Source of the DNA: Candidatus Zhuqueibacterota bacterium
GTDB lineage: Bacteria; BS750m-G25
DNA: 30,058 bases
Direction: 5' to 3'
Assembly: GCA_016783505.1 (NCBI GenBank)
Contig: JADHWK010000025.1
Location: forward strand, 1 to 30,058
The translations under genes and the position numbers were made by a program. The notes beneath the pieces were generated by a model. It was not told the DNA's origin, did no database searches, and saw only the letters and a list, made by a program, of their open reading frames with translations. Every line of letters starts with the position of its first letter. Position 1 is the stretch's first letter. Positions 14,923 to 22,455 of this stretch are shown in pieces.

Positions 14923-17900
14923 ATGGAAGCAAAGAAATATTGGCAAATAGATACAGAGAAATTAGCAGAAGACATTAAAGAAATTGCTCGTAGAGTCAAA
15001 ACAGAAGAAGACCTCAAAATGGGCATGGAACCATTGCTTCAAAAAACGTTTAAGAAGATGGGTGTTGATATTAACATTGTCAGGTATGAGAAAACAAGCA
15101 CAACTTTCCGAGGAAGATCTGACGCGGTCTATGGTTATCTAACTATAGAATATAAAGTTCCAAGCAAATTATCAAGAAAGACAGACGTCAAAGTAGCTAC
15201 AGAACAACTTAAACGCTATTTAGGTGAACAGGCTGTACACTTTGGACAACAGAGAGAAGATTTTTTGGAGAAAGCGGTCGGTGTGGCCACTGATGGCAAA
15301 CACATACTTTTCCTGAGATTTACAAAGGTTCCCACAACTTTACAAACGCCCATACCTATCGGAGAGGCACAGGCTGCTCTTTTCCCCGAGATTGAAGCCA
15401 AGCGTGGGTTTCAAGTCTTGGGTCCATATCCAATAAATAAAACAAGTCTTGCAAATCTATTGATATTCGTCCGAGCTTCCGCTCGGCGTCCTTTAACTGC
15501 AAAAGACTTGGCTATAGTGTTTGCCCCTACATGTCAGATAGCGCAACAAGCAGTGTCTGGACTGTATTCCATGCTAATGAGAGCCCAGAGAAGGCAGACA
15601 CCCTCCCGAATAAAGGTATTCTTTCAGGAATGGGATAAAAATTTTGGTGTTGTATATGGTCAAGAATTGGAAAAAGCAAAGAAATCAGCCGCAGAAACAG
15701 CGGAATTATATCGGATGCCAGCTGGCGTTAGACTTAAACAATTGCTTTTTGCGATTCATACTTTCTATGCCTTTCTTATGAAGATTATTTCCATTGAACT
15801 TGTTTCATTGCAAGGTGAAAGCACAGTAAAGTCTTTTGTTAAAGGACTCACTGCGATGGACGATGACGAATTAAAGGATAGACTATCTTATCTAAAGAGT
15901 GGAGCAGACTTCTATAACCATGGAATTGTAAACTTTTTAGAAGCAGATTTCTTCTCCTGGTATCTTGACGGATGGGATCCACATATCGCAAATGTATTTC
16001 GCGCTATTGTAAATGCACTTTCTGATTTTGAACCCGCGACTCCAATGCTTGAACCTGAATGGACAAGAGACCTACTTCAAAGGCTATATGAATTACTCGT
16101 TCCTCGGAAATTAAGACATGATTTAGGAGAGTATTATACTCCTGAATGGCTTGCAGGCTATGTGGTAGATAAAAGCGGATATAAAGGAGTAATTGGCTCT
16201 CGTTTTCTTGACCCTGCCTGTGGATCAGGCACTTTTCTGGTTCAGGCTATTAATAAAGCAATTAGACATGCTGAAGGTGATAGAAAGACGGTGGCACGCC
16301 ACATACTTGAAAATATTGTAGGTTTTGATTTGAATCCAATTGCGGTGTTGTCAGCCCGGACAAATTATCTAATCGCATTTTCGAGGCTCATTTCCTATAT
16401 ACGTCCAATTTCCATTCCTGTCTACTTATGTGATTCTATACTCACACCGACCCGTTATGTAGAAGAAGGAAAACTTCAACTTGAAAATACAATCATTTTT
16501 ACCACAACAAAAGGTAATTATACTTTCCCCATTTCAATGAAGGAAAAGACTCATATAGATAAGTTCACTTCAATGATGGATGTTGCCTTAAGAGGAAAAG
16601 TTAAGCCAGAAAACTTTAAAAATGAGGTTAAGACAGAGTTTAATTTACCCGAAAAAGAAATCTCTCTTCTTGTTAATATTTACAAACGCATAAAAGAGTT
16701 AGATGATGCAGGCGAAAATGGGTTTTGGGCACGATACATAAAGAATGCCTTTGCTCCTGTATATCTGGGTAAATTTGACTTTGTTATTGGTAATCCACCC
16801 TGGGTTAGATGGGATTATCTCTCAGACGATTACCGAAAAAGAACGCTTAAATTATGGCAGAGATATGGGCTTTTCTCTCTGAGAGGTTATGAGGCAAGAT
16901 TAGGAGGTGGGAAAAAAGATTTTTCTATGCTGTTTACTTATGCATCTGCAGATAATTACCTCAAAGACAATGGCATTCTGGGCTTTTTAATTACTATGGA
17001 AGTTTTTAAATCAAAAGGAGCGGGTGAAGGATTCAGGCAGTTTGAATTAAAGGATAAAAAAGTCCCCTTTAAAGTTTTGAGTATGGAAGATATGGTTGAT
17101 TTGCAGCCTTTTCAATCTGCTAACAAGACATCCGTATTTTTCATAAGAAAAGGGGAGAAAACAACTTATCCTGTCAAAGTTATTGAATGGAAGCGAAAAC
17201 CTGGTATTGGTCGTATCCTACCTGATTGGTCTCTGGATATAGTAGAGGCAAATTGTAAGGTAAAACAGATACAGGAAATACCTGTTAATCCAGATAAATT
17301 ATCTTCATCTTGGCAGACCGCAAAAACTGCAGAGTTAACTGTATATTCTAAATTGAAAGGACAAAATCCATATAAGGCCTATACAGGTGCATTTACCACC
17401 CCTTATGGTGTTTTTTGGTTACAGGTTAAAGAAGTAAGACCAGACAATATTCTTGTCGTTGGGAATTTACATGAAAGAGGAAAATGGGAGGTAAAACCTG
17501 TTCATACAGCAATAGAGCCTAATTTAGTATTTCCGGCAGTAAGCGGTGGTGATATATTAAAATTTGGTGTAAGATCTTATTTTTATTTACTGATATCACA
17601 AGACCCTCATAAAAGACGTGGATATGATGAAGAATATTTAAGCACAAAATTTTCTCTCACCTATGCTTACCTTGTCCAGTTTAGAGATATACTTGTTAAA
17701 CGAGCAGCATACAAAAAATATTTCTGTAAAGAAGTTAAAGAAAAAGGGAAAGTAATTGACTATAAGCCTATTGCTCCATTTTATTCTCAGTTCGACATTA
17801 GTGAATTAACTTTTGCCAGATATAGAGTAACTTGGAAACAAATGGCGTCAAAAATGTCTGCGGTTGTGCTATCAAGTATTAGAACTGATTTCGGGACAAA

Positions 17901-18216
17901 ACCGATGATTTCTACTCATACATCCGCATTTTTCCCAGTAGATAATAGAGAAGAGGCACATTATCTTTGTGCCATATTAAATTCAGATATTGTTAATAAC
18001 TTCATAAAAAGTTTCTCGGCAGCTGGACGAGGATTTGGCACCCCATCTATTATGAATAATTTTGCTATCCCACGCTTTAATAACAATAATGAAACTCATA
18101 AGAGACTTGCTAGACTATCAGAGAAAGCACATGAGCTGGTTAAAAGGGGCAAGAGCACAGAGGACCTTGAAAAGCAAATAAACACGGTGGTTAAAAAACT
18201 ATGGAATATAAAATAA
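14923..18216 (+). CDS. Single-chain restriction-modification enzyme (type IIG/Eco57I-like N6-adenine methyltransferase with nuclease domain)
   Basis: A 1097-residue protein combining cleavage, methylation and DNA recognition. The N-terminal nuclease shows a PD-(D/E)xK-like site: D67 in GRSDAVYGYL, then E76-x-K78 in TIEYKVP. A helical linker (about 200-400) leads to the adenine methyltransferase with SAM-binding motif I DPACGSG (430-436) and catalytic motif IV NPPW (624-627). The last ~350 residues, with FSAAGRGFGTPSIMNNFAIP, are the target-recognition and C-terminal part seen in Eco57I/type IIL enzymes. Every key motif is intact and the frame unbroken. Codon use is AT-rich, unlike the glycogen genes downstream. 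A GAGG lies four bases before the ATG at 14923. It overlaps the DprA-like gene by 16 bases. The recognition sequence cannot be read. Confidence 0.85.
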   Translation: MEAKKYWQIDTEKLAEDIKEIARRVKTEEDLKMGMEPLLQKTFKKMGVDINIVRYEKTSTTFRGRSDAVYGYLTIEYKVPSKLSRKTDVKVATEQLKRYLGEQAVHFGQQREDFLEKAVGVATDGKHILFLRFTKVPTTLQTPIPIGEAQAALFPEIEAKRGFQVLGPYPINKTSLANLLIFVRASARRPLTAKDLAIVFAPTCQIAQQAVSGLYSMLMRAQRRQTPSRIKVFFQEWDKNFGVVYGQELEKAKKSAAETAELYRMPAGVRLKQLLFAIHTFYAFLMKIISIELVSLQGESTVKSFVKGLTAMDDDELKDRLSYLKSGADFYNHGIVNFLEADFFSWYLDGWDPHIANVFRAIVNALSDFEPATPMLEPEWTRDLLQRLYELLVPRKLRHDLGEYYTPEWLAGYVVDKSGYKGVIGSRFLDPACGSGTFLVQAINKAIRHAEGDRKTVARHILENIVGFDLNPIAVLSARTNYLIAFSRLISYIRPISIPVYLCDSILTPTRYVEEGKLQLENTIIFTTTKGNYTFPISMKEKTHIDKFTSMMDVALRGKVKPENFKNEVKTEFNLPEKEISLLVNIYKRIKELDDAGENGFWARYIKNAFAPVYLGKFDFVIGNPPWVRWDYLSDDYRKRTLKLWQRYGLFSLRGYEARLGGGKKDFSMLFTYASADNYLKDNGILGFLITMEVFKSKGAGEGFRQFELKDKKVPFKVLSMEDMVDLQPFQSANKTSVFFIRKGEKTTYPVKVIEWKRKPGIGRILPDWSLDIVEANCKVKQIQEIPVNPDKLSSSWQTAKTAELTVYSKLKGQNPYKAYTGAFTTPYGVFWLQVKEVRPDNILVVGNLHERGKWEVKPVHTAIEPNLVFPAVSGGDILKFGVRSYFYLLISQDPHKRRGYDEEYLSTKFSLTYAYLVQFRDILVKRAAYKKYFCKEVKEKGKVIDYKPIAPFYSQFDISELTFARYRVTWKQMASKMSAVVLSSIRTDFGTKPMISTHTSAFFPVDNREEAHYLCAILNSDIVNNFIKSFSAAGRGFGTPSIMNNFAIPRFNNNNETHKRLARLSEKAHELVKRGKSTEDLEKQINTVVKKLWNIK

Positions 18217-19031
18217 TAACTCCAAGCGATTCTAAATATCCACAGAAACTTATTAAAAGTCTGGGTGATAAATGTCCTGACAAAATTTATTATAGCGGCC
18301 CATTAGAATTTCTTGACCATTTTACTATGGCGGTAATTTGTTCAGATAAAAGTGGTGGGATTGCACTGATGGAGACAAACCAAGTCCTTTTTACAGTGCG
18401 AGAATACGAAATGAATTATATTGGTGGTTGGCATTCAGTAATAGAGACTGAAATTTTCAGACTGAGTTTATTTAGAAAAAACACAACGACCACTCTCTTC
18501 TCTGCAAAAGGATTAGCTGTAGAGACATTTGAATCTTTTCTGAAAGACAGGTTTTATCCACCCTTGCATGAATTTCCTGAAAGAGATGAGTATTTCAGAC
18601 GGGCCAAAAACAGTGAGTTGTTGGTACTTTCTGTTAGTAACCCCAACGAGACAAGACAGTCGCGAAAGAATGTAATTGAAAGAAACTGGACATCCTGTGT
18701 TCTTGCAGACATTGTTTTTGTCCCGTATGGGCCAAAAGGTTCAAAGACTTACACAATGGCAAAAAGAATTCATGAAGCAAATATACCCGCCTTTACAATT
18801 GAAAACGACGGATGTAAAGATCTCCATGAACTTGGTATTCCTGGATTCAATCGTAAAACTGTTAGGGCCTTTCTCGAAGACAATGGTGCAAAACGGGCAA
18901 TTCCACAGAAAGAGACAAGGAAATCTGTCGAGGCATATAAGAGACCAATAAGTCAGCAACTGTCCTTTGTAAAAGAGCCTACCCAGAAAGAACTGAAATT
19001 TAAAAAGAATAGCAAGAATAGCAATCTGTAA
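18201..19031 (+). CDS. DprA/Smf-like SLOG-fold protein coupled to the restriction-methyltransferase
   Basis: The 276-residue protein follows the DprA outline: SKYPQKLIKSLGDKCPDKIYYSG matches the DprA entry (YPxxLxxIxDxPxxLYxxG), and ESFLKDRFYPPLHEF to ERNWTSCVLADIVFVPYGPKGSKTY plus IHEANIPAFTIENDG and LHELGIPGF matches the second half of the Rossmann-like fold (RNRIIAxLSxxxVVVExxxxSGSLxTA...GxxVFAVPG). The glycine-rich GSR nucleotide/DNA loop is replaced by CSDKSGG, so normal DNA-processing function is doubtful. SLOG-fold proteins often bind nucleotides or signalling molecules. The C-terminal 50 residues are Lys/Gln-rich. Its ATG lies 16 bases inside the methyltransferase gene without a Shine-Dalgarno sequence, so translation is probably coupled and the two are one module. 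Confidence 0.72.
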   Translation: MEYKIITPSDSKYPQKLIKSLGDKCPDKIYYSGPLEFLDHFTMAVICSDKSGGIALMETNQVLFTVREYEMNYIGGWHSVIETEIFRLSLFRKNTTTTLFSAKGLAVETFESFLKDRFYPPLHEFPERDEYFRRAKNSELLVLSVSNPNETRQSRKNVIERNWTSCVLADIVFVPYGPKGSKTYTMAKRIHEANIPAFTIENDGCKDLHELGIPGFNRKTVRAFLEDNGAKRAIPQKETRKSVEAYKRPISQQLSFVKEPTQKELKFKKNSKNSNL

Positions 19032-19190
19032 GTGTTTTTAGTTATACTGGAAGAAACAAGGATTATTGCACTCCTTTCTTTCAAGCTCTGAGAGAAGGGG
19101 AATACAGAACCCTTAAGTAAAAGATTTAGGCTGAGTCAGAGGAGATATGATAAAAATCAGTTGGATAAAAGGCAAGAATTTTTCCCCCAA

Positions 19191-19215
19191 ATCCCGAGGC
19201 TTCGGGATCGGGCTT
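19191..19215 (+). terminator. Hairpin ATCCCGAGGCTTCGGGAT after the DprA-like gene
   Basis: TCCCGA and TCGGGA arms close a GGCT loop, followed by CGGGCTTTCTTTT with an interrupted T run. It marks the right-hand edge of the AT-rich island and could end its transcript. The same TCCCGA/TCGGGA design recurs at 20277-20292 and 25865-25880. The rest of 19032-19244 shows no gene. Confidence 0.55.
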
Positions 19216-19244
19216 TCTTTTAGCCGTAAGCCGTTTCCAGTAAT

Positions 19245-20186
19245 TTGATCCTAACAGTGACAGACAATGAAAAACTAGCCATCGGCCTGGACTATGGGGG
19301 GAAGAACATCAAGGCGGGACTGATGGCCCGCGATGGGTGCATCCTAACTGAACATCAGTCCGCAACCGGGGCCGAGCTGAGCTACCAGGCGGTGGTGGAA
19401 AAGCTGGTGCTGGCCATCCGGGAACTACTGGTGGGGAACGAATCCCGGGTCATCGGGGTCGGCATTGGGTCGCCGGGCCTGATTGACCTGGAAGGCACTA
19501 CTATCTTCACTTCCCCCAACTTCCTCTACTGGAAAGACCAACCATTAAAAAAAGATTTACAAAAAAGTATTGACCTTCCCATTTTCATCAATAATGATGT
19601 GAACATGCTGGCCATCGGGGAGCACCGGTTTGGGGCTGCCAGGGGCTGCCGAAATTTTATCTGTCTTGCCCTGGGCACGGGAGTTGGGGGCGCCATCTTT
19701 GTTGATGGGGAACTCTACCGGGGGGCTACCGGGACTGCCGGGGAACTTGGTCATATGACCATTAACTTCGATGGTCCCATTTGTAAATGTGGTAATCGAG
19801 GAGATCTGGAGAGTTATATCGGGGCTGACTACTTGGTGAAGAGGGCCAGCAAGAAAATAAGGGGTTGCCCTGAGCTTACCCCAAAGATCATTGCTGAGAT
19901 GGCCTATCAGGGGGATAGGGATGCGGCGGAAGTTATGGCGGAAACAGGACGTTACCTGGGAGTAGCCTGTGCCAGCTTCATCAATATTTTCAACCCGGAA
20001 AAGATCATCATCGGGGGTGGTATTGCTCAGAGCGGGGATATTCTGTTCCGGGCCATTCAGGACGAGGTCGGGGAGAGAGCCTATACCCAATTGGTTAAAA
20101 ACGTTGAAATTATCCCGGCTCAATTGGGAAACCGGGCCGGGCTTATGGGGGCGGCAGCGACGGTGTTTGAAAGTATTAGGGGATAG
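19245..20186 (+). CDS. ROK-family sugar kinase (probable glucokinase)
   Basis: The 313-residue protein phosphorylates a hexose, most likely glucose. ROK features: ATP site DYGGKNIKAG (16-25), GVGIGSPGLID, catalytic NDVNMLAIGEHRFG, LGTGVGGAIFVDGELYRGATGTAGELGH and the C-terminal GGGIAQSG. The zinc-site region reads GPICKCGNRGDLESYIG: C180 and C182 are present, but the position usually held by a third cysteine (CGNRGCLE) is D187. Start is uncertain: TTG at 19245 or GTG at 19257, with no strong ribosome binding site for either. It stands first in the alpha-glucan cluster, where it would phosphorylate glucose released by the GH57 enzymes. Confidence 0.88.
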   Translation: MILTVTDNEKLAIGLDYGGKNIKAGLMARDGCILTEHQSATGAELSYQAVVEKLVLAIRELLVGNESRVIGVGIGSPGLIDLEGTTIFTSPNFLYWKDQPLKKDLQKSIDLPIFINNDVNMLAIGEHRFGAARGCRNFICLALGTGVGGAIFVDGELYRGATGTAGELGHMTINFDGPICKCGNRGDLESYIGADYLVKRASKKIRGCPELTPKIIAEMAYQGDRDAAEVMAETGRYLGVACASFINIFNPEKIIIGGGIAQSGDILFRAIQDEVGERAYTQLVKNVEIIPAQLGNRAGLMGAAATVFESIRG

Positions 20187-20200
20187 ATTTTAGGTAATAG

Positions 20201-20302
20201 TTCACCACAGATACCCACAGAATAACACAGAATCGGTCAGGCGCCCGATTGAAAAGACTTTCGTGTAGTTCCGTGATCCCGAATGCTCGGGACTGTGGTG
20301 AA
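20201..20302. repeat. About 100 bp inverted-repeat element carrying a 25 bp repeat and a hairpin
   Basis: TTCACCACAG at 20201-20210 is the exact inverse of CTGTGGTGAA at 20293-20302. Inside are AACACAG...CGTGTAGTT-like inner arms, the 25 bp repeat with AATCGGTCAGGCGCCCGA (20230-20254, also at 10970-10994) and the TCCCGA-ATGC-TCGGGA hairpin (20277-20292). No coding capacity. It resembles a small palindromic repeat placed between the ROK kinase and the GH57 gene. Confidence 0.6.
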
Positions 20303-20331
20303 TTGTTACGATTCTAGATAGGGAATAAAAC

Positions 20332-22455
20332 ATGAGGTCTCCCCTTCATATTGCCTTTCTCTGGCACATGCACCAACCTTACTACTGGGACCCCTTTACT
20401 GAAAAATATCGGCTGCCGTGGGTGCGCCTGCACGGGGTAAAAGATTATTACGATATGGTGGCCATCCTGAAGGATTTTCCCGACATCCGGGTCACCTTTA
20501 ATCTGGTCCCCTCACTATTAGATCAACTAGAAGGATATGTTCTGGGGATCACCGATCCCTTTTTAGATATTACGTTGAAGTCGGACTACGATGGGGATGA
20601 CCGGCTCTTCCTGCTGAAAAATTATTTCGCATTGAACATTCCCCGTATGGTCAGGCCTTATCAGCGGTATTGGAGGCTTTTTCAACTCAGGGGCGGGGGA
20701 TCGGGGATTAACCGGGGTTTTAAGGATCAGGAATTTCGCGACATAGCGGTATGGTTTAACCTGGCCTGGTGTGGCCATACGCTGCGGATTACCGATAGCG
20801 TGCGCGGTCTTCTGCAGAAGGGTAGAAATTTTACCCATAGGGACAAAGAACTCCTCATTTCTGAACAAAATCGCTTAATCGAAAAAATTATTCCCACCTA
20901 CCAGGAATTTGCCCATCAGGGTCAGATTGAGATTACCACCAGTCCCTACTACCATCCCATATTGCCATTGTTAATAGATACCGGTCTAGCCCGACAGGTC
21001 GATCCCGCCCTTAATCTTCCCCAACACAGCTTTAACCGCCCTGAGGATGCCCGCTGGCAGATTGGTGCCGCCGCCGAGGCCTATCAACGTTGTTTCGGCA
21101 TCCCACCCCGAGGACTTTGGCCTTCCGAGGGGTCCCTGTGCCGCCAGGCTATTCCCATGATGGCGGATGCCGGTTTTCATTGGACGGCTACTGACGCCGA
21201 AATCCTGCGCCGCAGTTTAGGAAAAGGAAGGTTGGCTCCTAAAGAACTCTACCGACCTTATCGGATAACCGTAGACGGAGGGGAATTGGTGGTTTTTTTC
21301 CGGGATTCCACCTTATCCGACCTCATCGGGTTTACATATGCCGGATGGGACTCAGTACGGGCGGCGGATGACTTCGTCCACAGGCTTGCGGCCATCCGGG
21401 AGGGACTTCCCGATGACGGGCGGTCCTATGTTATCTCTATTATTTTAGATGGGGAGAACGCCTGGGAGCACTACCCCAACAACGGCTGGGATTTTTTAAC
21501 CAGCCTCTACGGGAAATTGCAGCAATCCACAAGGTTTAAGACGGTGACGTTTTCTGAATTCCTGAAAGGGGAGGAAAGGCCGGAGGAATTGAGCAGAATC
21601 GTTCCGGGTTCCTGGATTAACGGCAATTTTGATACCTGGATCGGTCAGCCCGAGAAAAACAGGGCCTGGGACCTGTTGGCGGGGGCCCGGACCGGGGTGG
21701 GGAGAAGCCTGATCGAAGGGGATGGCGGGGCCCCTGAGGGGCTACACCAGATTTACATCGCCGAGGGCAGTGATTGGTTCTGGTGGTTGGGGGAGGGCCA
21801 ATACAGTCTCTATGAGAATGAGTTTGATTCCCTCTTTCGGAATCATTTGAAGAAGGCCTATTCCCTGATCGGTCGTCCCATTCCTGCCACACTGGAGGAG
21901 CCTCTCACCAGGGGGAAGGCAATGGGAGTATTCGTTCCCCCCACCCATCTGATAAGTCCGGGGGTTAACGGGGCCTCCGATCTTTATTATGATTGGACGG
22001 CGGCCGGCTATTGCCAGGCGCGGGAGGGGGCCATTCACCGAACTTACCGGTTGCTGAAAAAGTTATACTTTGGCTTCGATTTGGAAAATCTTTACTTGAA
22101 GCTGATTCTGGACCGGCCCAGATTGGAAGCCCTGCGGGACAATCCCGCCCTGGAGTTTAAATTTTACCGGCCGGTGAGGGGGAGGCTTCGAGTCACCCTA
22201 TTCAGGGACGGATACAAACTTATATTTGTCCTTGATGATAGGGAGAAGGAGATTCCGACGACCAACTTTTCAATGACAAAATCCCTGAAGATTCGGCTGC
22301 CCTTTGTGGTTTTGGGGGCCAGGGCCGGGGATCCGGTGGAATTTTACCTCTCCTTGACCATCAACGATAACGAGGTCGAAAGACTGCCCGGCGATGAGCT
22401 GATTGACCTGGTCGTCCCATCAGAGGAATTTGAAGGAGAGAATTGGTATGTTTAA
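20332..22455 (+). CDS. GH57 glycoside hydrolase (alpha-amylase/amylopullulanase-like)
   Basis: The 707-residue cytoplasmic enzyme (no signal peptide) begins with IAFLWHMHQPYYWDPFTEKY, the GH57 region 1 (HxHQP). Region 3 has the catalytic glutamate E266 in GLWPSEGS, and region 4 has the probable acid/base D373 in IILDGENAWEHYPNNG. The barrel is followed by helical and beta-sandwich sections (about 420-700) that carry no second known catalytic motif. The family acts on alpha-1,4 and sometimes alpha-1,6 glucans. Its LDGENAWEHY block is like amylopullulanase-type members and unlike the 4-alpha-glucanotransferase next door. It overlaps that gene by eight bases, so the pair is cotranslated. Exact specificity (amylase, pullulanase or debranching) is not readable. 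Confidence 0.85.
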   Translation: MRSPLHIAFLWHMHQPYYWDPFTEKYRLPWVRLHGVKDYYDMVAILKDFPDIRVTFNLVPSLLDQLEGYVLGITDPFLDITLKSDYDGDDRLFLLKNYFALNIPRMVRPYQRYWRLFQLRGGGSGINRGFKDQEFRDIAVWFNLAWCGHTLRITDSVRGLLQKGRNFTHRDKELLISEQNRLIEKIIPTYQEFAHQGQIEITTSPYYHPILPLLIDTGLARQVDPALNLPQHSFNRPEDARWQIGAAAEAYQRCFGIPPRGLWPSEGSLCRQAIPMMADAGFHWTATDAEILRRSLGKGRLAPKELYRPYRITVDGGELVVFFRDSTLSDLIGFTYAGWDSVRAADDFVHRLAAIREGLPDDGRSYVISIILDGENAWEHYPNNGWDFLTSLYGKLQQSTRFKTVTFSEFLKGEERPEELSRIVPGSWINGNFDTWIGQPEKNRAWDLLAGARTGVGRSLIEGDGGAPEGLHQIYIAEGSDWFWWLGEGQYSLYENEFDSLFRNHLKKAYSLIGRPIPATLEEPLTRGKAMGVFVPPTHLISPGVNGASDLYYDWTAAGYCQAREGAIHRTYRLLKKLYFGFDLENLYLKLILDRPRLEALRDNPALEFKFYRPVRGRLRVTLFRDGYKLIFVLDDREKEIPTTNFSMTKSLKIRLPFVVLGARAGDPVEFYLSLTINDNEVERLPGDELIDLVVPSEEFEGENWYV

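Noticed and set aside
14923-19031. BREX or DISARM defence system
   Set aside because: The methyltransferase carries its own nuclease motif and recognition region, and none of the other BREX or DISARM genes (pglZ, brxC, drmA/B) is present.
19557-20123. 188-codon open frame on the minus strand inside the ROK kinase gene
   Set aside because: The plus-strand product has all ROK motifs; the opposite frame has no family resemblance and is a shadow of codon bias.
22403-22447. Upstream start for the GH57 glucanotransferase
   Set aside because: It would add 15 residues with no family match, whereas the ATG at 22448 has AAGGAG at the right distance and begins the conserved GH57 sequence.
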